Below, piece by piece: positions 57,544 through 64,000 of a stretch of 64,000 nt of DNA. The stretch is from Trichomonas vaginalis G3 (lineage: Eukaryota > Parabasalia > Trichomonadida > Trichomonadidae), in contig NC_067208.1 in NCBI RefSeq assembly GCF_026262505.1, positions 2,356,001 to 2,420,000 on the forward strand, given 5' to 3'. Every line of letters begins with the position of its first letter. Position 1 is the stretch's first letter. The notes under the pieces were generated by a model, which was not told the origin of the DNA, made no database searches, and saw only the letters and a program-made list of their open reading frames with translations. Both the position numbers and the translations under genes were made by a program.

Positions 57544-59118
57544 ATGCAGAACGAACAGCTAAACGAATTTACTCCAGCAGAGCATATTCATCAGATTCGC
57601 TCATATTTCGATATCATAGACAATGCAGTTCAAATTGGTGACACTAATAGAAAATATTCTGACGCAAAGATTCCATCACAACCTGGAACTGCTAAAGATA
57701 ACACATGGGTAACATTCAATCTCTCACCTCCTGGTGAAAATATGTTGGACCTTTACAATACATTCATTACGTATAAAATGGAAGGTCAATTTATTGTAGA
57801 TAAAGAAATTGGTTCAGGTTCCAATAAAACAAACCCACCAGGATTTTGGATTGGTTTCGATGACGCTTTCTATGCAGTTGCTGGATATCAAATCCTTGCA
57901 AATGGTCGTATCGTATATTCTCAAGACAACGCAAGAGAAGAAGCATATATAACTTCAAACTCACAAACTACCGAACAAATAAAGAAAGTAGATGTTTTCT
58001 CAAAGACTCGGCATGAAGATGTATGGAGTCATTCGGGAACATGCAGAACAGGACAAATTGTTAGTGGTCCAATTACAGCAGGAAAATCATTTGATTTTAA
58101 GCTTCGTTTAAGAATTCCTGTTAGAAGATTCCTTCCATTAGAAGCTATTCGATTTATTCCAGCTTTTGCAGGAAACATTCAACTTAAAGTAAAGTTCAGT
58201 AGCGACGCCTTACAATGCACATCTATATCTGTAAATGATATCATTGCTTTCAATCCAACTCTTAAAGTTGCATTTGCTTCAGATTCAAATTCACCGACAA
58301 ATAAATTTGTTCCATGGAATGAACCATTCACTATGATAACGAAGGCAGTAGAAGCTAGTGGAACAGTTACTATTACAACTGTAACCCAGCAACTATTTCG
58401 AACAAAGATGGATTTTAATGAATGTTTCATTCATCCAAAATCATTCTCTTTAGACCCTAACATTTATACAGAACTTGTAGAACATTATACAAACGAGGCT
58501 TTATGTTTTCCTGTTAAAGTTATGGATTGGATTCCTATGGACGGTTCATTCTCAAAGAATACAGATAGTTCAAGTGCAACATTTACAGCAGCTTATACGC
58601 CTATTAATGTTAAAAGTATTTGGGCACTATTTAGAAAGAAAGACAACTATTATGTTAATTTTGAGAACCCTAAGTTTAAATATCTTCAGCTTTCCATGGG
58701 AGCTTATGGAAATATGCCTGCAGAACCTGAAAAATCATATGGACCTGTATTTTATGAAATGGTTGCGAACGCCTGCAATACAAACAATGATATGATAGGA
58801 TTTAATGAAGATGTTATGAGGTCATTGGTGGATGATGGTAGTGTGGAACATAAATGGGATAGCTATGACAACACACATTTCTTATGTGGTTTTCCAACAG
58901 AAGTGGACTTTTGCTTCCAGCAAGGTCAAACATCTACTGCTCCAATAACATACAAATTGTCTGTTAACGGACCTATTGAACTAGCAACTGAAAATGTACC
59001 AAAGCCACTTATTGGATTTATGAGGGATTGTTGCTTTGCCATTCAGGTGCGTACTAATGGCATCCCCATAATAAGATTAGATGACTATAACTTAGCTACG
59101 GACGACAGTGAGGAATAA
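57544..59118 (+). CDS. Major capsid protein, double jelly-roll (524 aa)
   Basis: The length and strand-rich layout fit Polinton capsid proteins. Landmarks are W-V-T-F-N-L-S-P-P-G-E-N-M near residue 55, F-K-L-R-L-R-I-P-V-R-R-F-L-P-L-E at about 180, and F-I-P-A-F-A-G-N-I-Q-L-K between the two domains. The N-terminal region (I-H-Q-I-R-S-Y-F-D-I-I) may be an arm. It resembles the broken Polinton 1 gene at 2,243-3,849. It would form trimeric pseudohexameric capsomers. The ATG follows TTTTTATCCGAAGTAAATAC. Confidence 0.85.
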   Translation: MQNEQLNEFTPAEHIHQIRSYFDIIDNAVQIGDTNRKYSDAKIPSQPGTAKDNTWVTFNLSPPGENMLDLYNTFITYKMEGQFIVDKEIGSGSNKTNPPGFWIGFDDAFYAVAGYQILANGRIVYSQDNAREEAYITSNSQTTEQIKKVDVFSKTRHEDVWSHSGTCRTGQIVSGPITAGKSFDFKLRLRIPVRRFLPLEAIRFIPAFAGNIQLKVKFSSDALQCTSISVNDIIAFNPTLKVAFASDSNSPTNKFVPWNEPFTMITKAVEASGTVTITTVTQQLFRTKMDFNECFIHPKSFSLDPNIYTELVEHYTNEALCFPVKVMDWIPMDGSFSKNTDSSSATFTAAYTPINVKSIWALFRKKDNYYVNFENPKFKYLQLSMGAYGNMPAEPEKSYGPVFYEMVANACNTNNDMIGFNEDVMRSLVDDGSVEHKWDSYDNTHFLCGFPTEVDFCFQQGQTSTAPITYKLSVNGPIELATENVPKPLIGFMRDCCFAIQVRTNGIPIIRLDDYNLATDDSEE

Positions 59119-59148
59119 AGGATGAACGTTTATTTTTAAAGCTTATAA

Positions 59149-59620
59149 ATGAGTTCTTCATCAAGCTCTCGTGAACCTTCACCATCTATGAAACAAACTT
59201 TACCAAACGATTATGGAGCACCTATTGAATATTTCTTACGAGCTGCACAATGGCAAAGAGCAGTCTCACCAAGGTTAGGTGTTCCACCAGCTCCTGTCAA
59301 AAATAGCATTTGGTCAAGTCCTTATATAAAATATGGTCTCCCACTAGGTTTGCTAGCTACAGCAGTAGCAGTTATGATGTTGAAAAGAAATAAAGCAAAT
59401 GTTGTAAATAATACTGAAGTAGTTGAAGTTAAACAAACTCCAACACCTTCGCCAAAACCAACGTCAAAAACCAACGCCTTCACAAACAACACCTTCAATG
59501 ACTCTTGAACCTATGGAATTACAAACTCCTGTTCAAAAGTCAACTCCAAAACCGACTCCAACATTTAAACCAGAACCTACACCACAAATAAATCGTAAAA
59601 CTCCTGCGTTTCCTTACTGA
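59149..59620 (+). CDS. Single-pass membrane protein with Pro/Thr-rich tail, possibly broken
   Basis: A Ser-rich N-terminus precedes a transmembrane helix (Y-G-L-P-L-G-L-L-A-T-A-V-A-V-M-M) near residue 65. Pro/Thr/Lys-rich low complexity follows. It sits 30 bp downstream of the major capsid gene with TTTATTTTTAAAG between them. About one break may be present. A role in an internal membrane or in virion entry is possible but unproven. Confidence 0.5.
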
Positions 59621-59668
59621 AAAAATAACGTTATTTTTATTTAATATTAAAATTTTTATTTGATTGAA

Positions 59669-59905
59669 ATGACAAATAAAGTCACTGAAGCAATGAAACA
59701 AAAGTTTTTGGTAGAATACATTAAATCAGGAACTATTCCAGAAGGTTTTTACATTCATACTATGAAGGATGGTAGAGTTCAGTTTAGAAAGATAAAGCAA
59801 CCATTAGATAAAGAAGGAATTTTGAGAAAGATTAAACTTCATGAGGACAACATTGCTGAACTTAAGAAGAAGTTAGAAGAGTTAGAGAAAGGAAGAGAGT
59901 TATAA
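59669..59905 (+). CDS. Small charged coiled-coil protein (78 aa)
   Basis: The ATG at 59,669 is used rather than a TTG nine bases upstream. The first half (I-P-E-G-F-Y-I-H-T-M-K-D-G-R-V-Q-F-R-K) matches part of the gene at 57,088; the second half is a heptad-like Lys/Glu/Leu helix (H-E-D-N-I-A-E-L-K-K-K-L-E-E-L). Its end overlaps the start of the right terminal repeat. Function unknown. Confidence 0.6.
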   Translation: MTNKVTEAMKQKFLVEYIKSGTIPEGFYIHTMKDGRVQFRKIKQPLDKEGILRKIKLHEDNIAELKKKLEELEKGREL

Positions 59906-60583
59906 AGCAATGAATTCAACAGGGTGAAAAAAGAGGTGAAAAAAGAGGTGAGATCTCACCACTTCACCTAAATTTATTTTTGGGCTATGTTTTCATACGT
60001 GTGAGAGTGGTGATATCATTTATTTTTTATTTTATTTTTTAAAATTATTTTTATTTTATTTGGATGTAATGACAGAACAAAAGCAACTCATACAAATCAA
60101 AACATATAACAAACATACATTTAAACATTTATTCTTCCTTCCTGAGCATAACATGTTCTTTCAAATACATCCTAGACCAGTTGACTTTTCATTGACTGTG
60201 TATAAAGATAGAAATAGTTATATCATTAAACCATACGATGACGAAGGTAAGTTATGTAAATTGTACGTTAAGAAGTTAGAGAAAGTTTATGGCTTCAAGT
60301 ATGACTACAATAGGGTTAACACTGATGATGAAGATATTGAGGAAAATTTATGAGAACATTAGTGAAGTTGTTAGTGAGAACGATAGTGAGAACGTTTATT
60401 TTTTACATTAGTGAGTTCGTTAGTGAAGTGAAGTGGTTGGCGGCTTTGTAAATATTTAAGGTTAAGTTAGTGTTCGTGTTTGTGTTGTAAAATATACGTT
60501 AGCGGTTTTGTAAAGTGTCAAATTCACAAGTATTGGGTAAGGTGGAACGCAGTGCCACCATACCCAAGACTTGTATACTAACT
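59888..60583. repeat. Right terminal inverted repeat of Polinton 2
   Basis: It is the inverse of 38,129-38,824 with about five differences, ends with GTATACTAACT and is followed by AATTT. It carries the same palindrome (59,947-59,960) and the second copy of the 94-aa gene. Confidence 0.9.
60069..60353 (+). CDS. TIR-encoded conserved small protein (94 aa), right copy
   Basis: This frame encodes the same 94 residues as the left copy at 38,359-38,643. The ATG at 60,069 is the first in frame; an upstream TTG would add three residues. With its own leader inside the repeat, both copies should be expressed alike. Confidence 0.7.
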   Translation: MTEQKQLIQIKTYNKHTFKHLFFLPEHNMFFQIHPRPVDFSLTVYKDRNSYIIKPYDDEGKLCKLYVKKLEKVYGFKYDYNRVNTDDEDIEENL

Positions 60584-60588
60584 AATTT
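60584..60588. repeat. Target-site duplication, right (AATTT)
   Basis: AATTT follows the right terminal repeat and matches 38,124-38,128. Confidence 0.8.
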
Positions 60589-61246
60589 ACCTAATTGGTA
60601 TTTCCAATCAGATTGAAGAAGGTAAAATGACATGGGAAGAAGCTTGCACCCATGTTCCCATCGCCCCAACCCTTCAATCAAATGATTTCAAATATTTAGA
60701 TGTTTCAAAATTTTTTTACAAAATCAATTTAGCTTACAGAATATCCCATTGCCTAAAGGCAAGAAAGGTCGTAGGGTCAATCCCTACGACTAAATCAAAG
60801 CTCTTGCTGTGATACATGACCACTGGGTCTTTCCCTGTGGTCAAACAAAACAATGGAAACGTTTGAAATTACAACAAATTGATGTATCTTATAGAGAAGT
60901 ACGCAGATACTTCAAAGAAAATCATTTCACCAAGACGCGATTAGAGCATGCCGGGCCAGAAACAGCAGTAAGATATTGGGCGCTTTCACCCAATCTTATC
61001 TGGCACGCAGATGTTCATTATTTTAGGGGTGTTCGTGGCCAGTATATTTATGGCATAATCGACGATTTTAGCCGCAAAGTCCTAGCGTGTATACAAATAC
61101 CGAACAATCTTACATATGCAGCCGAAGCACACTCACAAATTACTCTCAATATCCACTCAAATCATACAAAGTTTTGTCGAATAGTTTGATATAAAGACAA
61201 AAAATTTACAATTTTTAATTAAATCCGAACAATCTTACATATGCAG
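60589..61246 (+). pseudogene. Fossil rve-type integrase/transposase gene, right part
   Basis: The clearest part, 60,809-61,189, encodes a catalytic-core signature: P-N-L-I-W-H-A-D-V-H-Y-F-R-G, then Y-I-Y-G-I-I-D-D-F-S-R-K-V. This is the rve/DDE fold but differs from both Polinton integrases, so it stems from another element, family unassigned. It is broken (a few breaks besides the Polinton 2 insertion) and older. The CCGAACAATCTTACATATGC segment occurs twice (61,100 and 61,226), the second directly against Polinton 3, hinting at local rearrangement. Confidence 0.7.
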
Positions 61247-61335
61247 CAAAAAAAAAAAGGTATTGGGGCTTCCAGGGCTGCGCCCCTCTAGCCCCAGTCA
61301 CTTTTCTGTCACTTTTCAGGTAAAAACATTTTTAT
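61247..61335. repeat. Left terminal block of Polinton 3
   Basis: A-run, GGTATTGGGGCTTCCAGGGC, and the palindromic GCGCCCCTCTAGCCCC match the inverse of 22,138-22,226. A GTCACTTTT repeat follows (two copies close together). Confidence 0.75.
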
Positions 61336-61347
61336 TATATATATAAA

Positions 61348-62166
61348 ATGAATTTTACAAAACCACCGTTACCCTTCTTTGGAAATAAGAGTAGATGTAA
61401 AGATATTCTATTGAGAGAACTTAAGAAACTACCGAATGGTCTAACATTTGTAGATTTGTTCGGTGGAAGTTTCTATATATCTCATTTGTGCCATACTGTA
61501 TTTCCTGACTCAAAGATTATATGCAATGACTTCGACAACTATATGAACCGTCTCAAACATATACCAGACACAAACAAAATATTGAAAGAGTTAAAAGAAA
61601 AGATACCTATAGGCAAGATGGAACGTATACCATTAGATAAGAAAAATACTGTCAGAGAGGTTTTGAAAAAAGCAGAGTATATTGACTGGGATAGTATATC
61701 TTCTAGACTATTATATAGTGGTGCTATAAGAGTTCATGACATTGAAACACTTATGTCAAAAGTTTTATATCTTAACTATACAAAGGTTTTCAAAGAGAAC
61801 ATAGAAAAATATACTGAGGGTATAGAGTTTGTGAGATGTCGTTGGACAGAGTTGTATGAAAAATATAAAAACAAGGAAAATGTTTTCTTTATAGTAGACC
61901 CGCCGTTCTATAACACATGGGATTTTCAATACCAAGTAGACTGGACTTTGAGAGACTCTTTAGAAACTTTAGACGTTTTACATAACCATCCATGCTTTTA
62001 CTTTACATCCGATAAAAGTGGTTTGGAAAGTGTCATGAGATGGTTAGAGGACATACATGACTATGAGTTTAGATATGACAAGATAGAATATGAGAGAGGT
62101 CCCATAAACTGGAGAAAGTGTCATAACAAAGAAATTTTATTGGTAACTAAATGTGGTTTGAAATAG
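61348..62166 (+). CDS. DNA N6-adenine methyltransferase (Dam/DpnII-like), Polinton 3
   Basis: It has the same motifs as 21,305-22,123: P-F-F-G-N-K-S near the start, V-D-L-F-G-G-S-F, and V-D-P-P-F-Y. The two proteins differ in about seven of 272 residues, mostly conservative. The ATG follows ACATTTTTATTATATATATA. Preservation of the catalytic motif in both copies suggests the enzyme was recently under selection. Confidence 0.85.
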   Translation: MNFTKPPLPFFGNKSRCKDILLRELKKLPNGLTFVDLFGGSFYISHLCHTVFPDSKIICNDFDNYMNRLKHIPDTNKILKELKEKIPIGKMERIPLDKKNTVREVLKKAEYIDWDSISSRLLYSGAIRVHDIETLMSKVLYLNYTKVFKENIEKYTEGIEFVRCRWTELYEKYKNKENVFFIVDPPFYNTWDFQYQVDWTLRDSLETLDVLHNHPCFYFTSDKSGLESVMRWLEDIHDYEFRYDKIEYERGPINWRKCHNKEILLVTKCGLK

Positions 62167-62282
62167 GACTACTTGTTTTAGGTTTTTTCCATTGTGTCAT
62201 TTACTTATTTGACGTGGCAGAAAGATATAGAGAATATGAAGATGAACCAATACCAGCAAATGTTCAGCATATGTACTCGTAA
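62151..62282 (+). CDS. 43-aa single-pass membrane protein, Polinton 3
   Basis: Same frame as 21,189-21,320, starting M-W-F-E-I-G-L-L-V-L and overlapping the methyltransferase end by 16 bp. The hydrophobic first half is a membrane segment; the tail is acidic (Y-E-D-E-P-I-P). Confidence 0.6.
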   Translation: MWFEIGLLVLGFFHCVIYLFDVAERYREYEDEPIPANVQHMYS

Positions 62283-62305
62283 GAGATATTTTTATCTAAT
62301 ATTAA

Positions 62306-62668
62306 ATGGACGCACAGAACTTAGCGAATGCACAGCAACCTGGACAACCAAACCCAGAGAATATTCCAAATGAAGTTAGAATACAAACTGCAATGGCAAA
62401 CTATGGTCAAGTGCCAACAGATGTACAAATGCAAACTGCCATGTCAAATGACGCTGCGTTAGGTTTGCCACCATGGTATGCAAATATGAGATGGAAAGAG
62501 TTTTATACAAACCCTGAAGTGGGATATAAACAACTCTATGCAGATGACGCGAACACAGGAGTTGACCCAGAGTATGTTTTCTACCAGAGGAGAAATAGAA
62601 TGTATGAGCTCCAGTTAAAAAATGCTATGGAACTCAACAGGAAACGTAAGAGACTAGGTGGACATTAG
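62306..62668 (+). CDS. Conserved Polinton protein (120 aa), Polinton 3
   Basis: It differs in one residue from 20,803-21,165 (Asn for Arg near the C-terminus). ATTTTTATCTAATATTAA precedes the ATG. Features are as for that copy: two related N-terminal units, aromatic middle and basic R-K-R-K-R-L end. Confidence 0.7.
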   Translation: MDAQNLANAQQPGQPNPENIPNEVRIQTAMANYGQVPTDVQMQTAMSNDAALGLPPWYANMRWKEFYTNPEVGYKQLYADDANTGVDPEYVFYQRRNRMYELQLKNAMELNRKRKRLGGH

Positions 62669-62686
62669 ATTTTTACATATAGTAAA

Positions 62687-62929
62687 ATGGGTTTCTTTGG
62701 AAGAATAGGAAACTTCTTTCGAAATGTTGGAAGAGGTATATGGAATGGAATAAAATCTGTCGGAAGAGGAATTTGGAACGGAGTCAAAAATATTGGTAAA
62801 AGAGTAGGTCAGTTCGTTGGTATTATACCTAAAGACCCTGAACCAGAAGAACAAGCTCCTGTTATACAACAGCCTGAACCTGCACCACAGTCTAGTTGGC
62901 AACCAAATCCAACACCTCAACCGTATTAA
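62687..62929 (+). CDS. Gly-rich amphipathic small virion-type protein (80 aa)
   Basis: The first half has repeated G-R-G-I-W-N-G units with aromatic and basic residues, suggesting an amphipathic helix or membrane-active peptide; the second half is Pro/Gln/Glu-rich. Similar starts occur at 17,328 and 39,326. It is compared with adenovirus pVI/pX only by design. The ATG follows GATTTTTACATATAGTAAA. The broken Polinton 1 copy is at 20,542. Confidence 0.65.
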   Translation: MGFFGRIGNFFRNVGRGIWNGIKSVGRGIWNGVKNIGKRVGQFVGIIPKDPEPEEQAPVIQQPEPAPQSSWQPNPTPQPY

Positions 62930-62931
62930 AA

Positions 62932-63780
62932 TTATATTTTTACCGTTCGATAGTAGTTGTATATGAGACTAAGTTCTAAGTAAAACGCATGGTATAATGG
63001 AACTATTCTCTTTCTTCCATCTGTTGTAAACCATACTTGAAAGTCTGAAATACTTCCACTTGGTGGTTCATATAGCTTTGTAGGTTTTTCGTAAAAGTCA
63101 TTTGCCAAGCATAAAAAAGAGTTTTGTGCACCAGAAAATGAAGCATGAACTATAATAGCATCTGAGTCGAAAACATTTTCATATGTTCCATTAGGGTTTT
63201 CGACTTCATAAAAGTTCGGGTGTACTGGATATTCTGCAGGCTGATTTAACATCCTCAAAAATCTATACCATGCCAAGTTGTTATATTTTGTAGAAATATA
63301 AACGTCTTCTCCAAGGTCTTCTATTCTATTGATTTTAACAGTTGCATTTTTCCTGTCATATAAAATATCGAGATGGTACTCTCCTTCGTCAATGTTAAAC
63401 TGGTTTGCATATTCGATATAGATATCGTTTATTTTTTCTTGAAAAGCTTGAAGAGTTGTTTCTAAGTTTACAAGCAAATTCACTTGTAAAAGTTTTCCCT
63501 GTTCAAATTTCTCATACGTATGTTTTTCTTTGTTATAGTATCGAACTTCAAAAGCGACCGTAAATGGGAAACCATGTATGGCTTCTGAAATGAACTTCAT
63601 TCTACGAAAGCCAATAGCTTTTGTGACGGATGGGTCTCTTAACCATCTTAAGGGGTAGTCAAAACGATAGCCTTCATGCTTTACGGTCTCTGTCTCAAAC
63701 TTTTGACCGACATTCGTAAAAAGTTCATCTAATGGTTTAGTTGTAGCAACTCTTGAATTTTCTTTTTCTATTGAAAGCAT
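62932..63780 (-). CDS. Conserved structural protein, FP-x-x-W family (282 aa), Polinton 3
   Basis: The protein contains F-D-Y-P-L-R-W-L-R near residue 45, a V-N-L-L-V-N-L-E-T-T-L centre, and L-Y-E-P-P-S-G near the end, in the same order as 55,900-56,757. It is the whole counterpart of the broken gene at 19,691. Its end lies 2 bp from the convergent small gene; its start shares an 18-bp promoter with the fibre. Confidence 0.75.
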   Translation of the reverse strand: MLSIEKENSRVATTKPLDELFTNVGQKFETETVKHEGYRFDYPLRWLRDPSVTKAIGFRRMKFISEAIHGFPFTVAFEVRYYNKEKHTYEKFEQGKLLQVNLLVNLETTLQAFQEKINDIYIEYANQFNIDEGEYHLDILYDRKNATVKINRIEDLGEDVYISTKYNNLAWYRFLRMLNQPAEYPVHPNFYEVENPNGTYENVFDSDAIIVHASFSGAQNSFLCLANDFYEKPTKLYEPPSGSISDFQVWFTTDGRKRIVPLYHAFYLELSLIYNYYRTVKI

Positions 63781-63798
63781 ATTTTATCTAGAATAAAA
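63781..63798. promoter_or_regulatory. 18-bp palindromic bidirectional promoter, Polinton 3
   Basis: ATTTTATCTAGAATAAAA lies between divergent starts and is the inverse of 19,673-19,690, unchanged. Confidence 0.65.
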
Positions 63799-64000
63799 AT
63801 GTCGAAAGAAACAGCGTCTATGAGAGAAATACAACACAACCGACAACTCATTGTACAAGCTCTAAATAAGAACACAACAAACTTTTCAAACTATTCTAAG
63901 ATATCTGAGTCATTGAAAGAAGGAAACTTAAAACTGACGATAAACCCAATGACAGACGAGTTTCTGTTTCAAGACAGTAAGAACCATACTGTTTGTATAA
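63799..64000 (+). CDS. Fibre protein, N-terminal part (cut by window edge)
   Basis: It begins M-S-K-E-T-A-S-M-R-E-I-Q and is nearly identical to the start of the Polinton 1 fibre (18,299-19,672), with only two or three residue changes in the visible 67 codons. It runs off the window. Confidence 0.8.
   Translation, partial: MSKETASMREIQHNRQLIVQALNKNTTNFSNYSKISESLKEGNLKLTINPMTDEFLFQDSKNHTVCI

Larger units (their letters stand above)
38129..60583. mobile_element. Polinton/Maverick 2, both ends present (about 22.5 kb)
   Basis: It is bounded by terminal inverted repeats of about 0.7 kb that start AGTTAGTATACAAG and by an AATTT duplication. The TIRs differ by only about five positions, so insertion was recent. 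Contents: integrase, KilA-N protein, primase-helicase, protein-primed PolB, capsid proteins, fibre and several small genes. Most read whole; the packaging ATPase and one structural gene are clearly broken, with about five to seven breaks in the element overall. No adenovirus-type maturation protease is recognisable. The element is nested in an older integrase gene. Confidence 0.93.
61247..64000. mobile_element. Polinton/Maverick 3, partial (right part outside window)
   Basis: It opens with an A-run and the GC-rich palindromic block (about 61,259-61,330) that is the inverse of the Polinton 1 end. Gene order (methyltransferase, small membrane protein, 120-aa protein, Gly-rich protein, structural protein, fibre) mirrors Polinton 1 in the opposite direction. 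Visible genes read whole. High identity to Polinton 1 in this 2.5 kb shows close relationship. Confidence 0.9.

Overview
The window looks like nuclear DNA of a parabasalid protist, most likely a trichomonad (Trichomonas vaginalis or a close relative). The few host genes are intronless and AT-rich: a Rab GTPase with a CxC tail, two short R2R3 Myb proteins, a bacterial-like FAD/NAD(P) protein and a Ser/Gly-repeat surface protein with a very short cytoplasmic tail. Around them sit three Polinton/Maverick elements, the abundant virus-like giant transposons of trichomonads. The species cannot be proven from this window alone.

Layout. (1) 1 to about 22,220: Polinton 1, cut by the left window edge. 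It carries a capsid block, SF3 helicase, packaging ATPase, a more GC-rich module (about 10.4-14.0 kb), protein-primed DNA polymerase B, integrase, a phage-like fibre, and a terminal block with a small membrane protein and a DNA adenine methyltransferase. Several genes are broken. (2) About 22,230-38,094: host DNA with five genes, tandem repeats, a 290-bp inverted dispersed repeat and a MITE-like element. (3) 38,129-60,583: Polinton 2, bounded by about 0.7-kb terminal inverted repeats and a 5-bp target duplication (AATTT). It is about 22.5 kb and nested in an older integrase-type gene whose remains lie on both sides. Its main replication genes and one capsid gene read whole, while at least two genes are broken, so it looks young but already decaying. 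(4) 60,589-61,246: the rest of that older integrase gene. (5) About 61,247-64,000: Polinton 3, cut by the right edge. It is a close relative of Polinton 1 in the opposite orientation, and several genes are near-identical.

How the genes fit together. Each Polinton would have encoded replication (primase-helicase, protein-primed PolB), integration (rve integrase), DNA packaging (A32/FtsK-HerA ATPase), a shell (double jelly-roll major capsid and a minor capsid), other structural proteins and an attachment fibre ending in a phage tail-collar-like tip. Genes are packed head to head with 16-45 bp between start codons, and most starts share an upstream T-rich TTTTTAT box. Accessory genes differ between the families: KilA-N, GIY-YIG (T5orf172), HNH and Dam-like methyltransferase genes.

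Most notable: the shared start-proximal promoter box; a 98-bp block in the fibre genes that is about 95% identical between otherwise diverged Polinton families, suggesting fibre-tip exchange; a primase-helicase gene framed by inverted pairs of 116-bp repeats; GC-rich tandem hairpins in AT-rich DNA; a GC-shifted module with near-palindromic 22-bp repeats and an internal duplication; and a gene present in both inverted repeats of Polinton 2.
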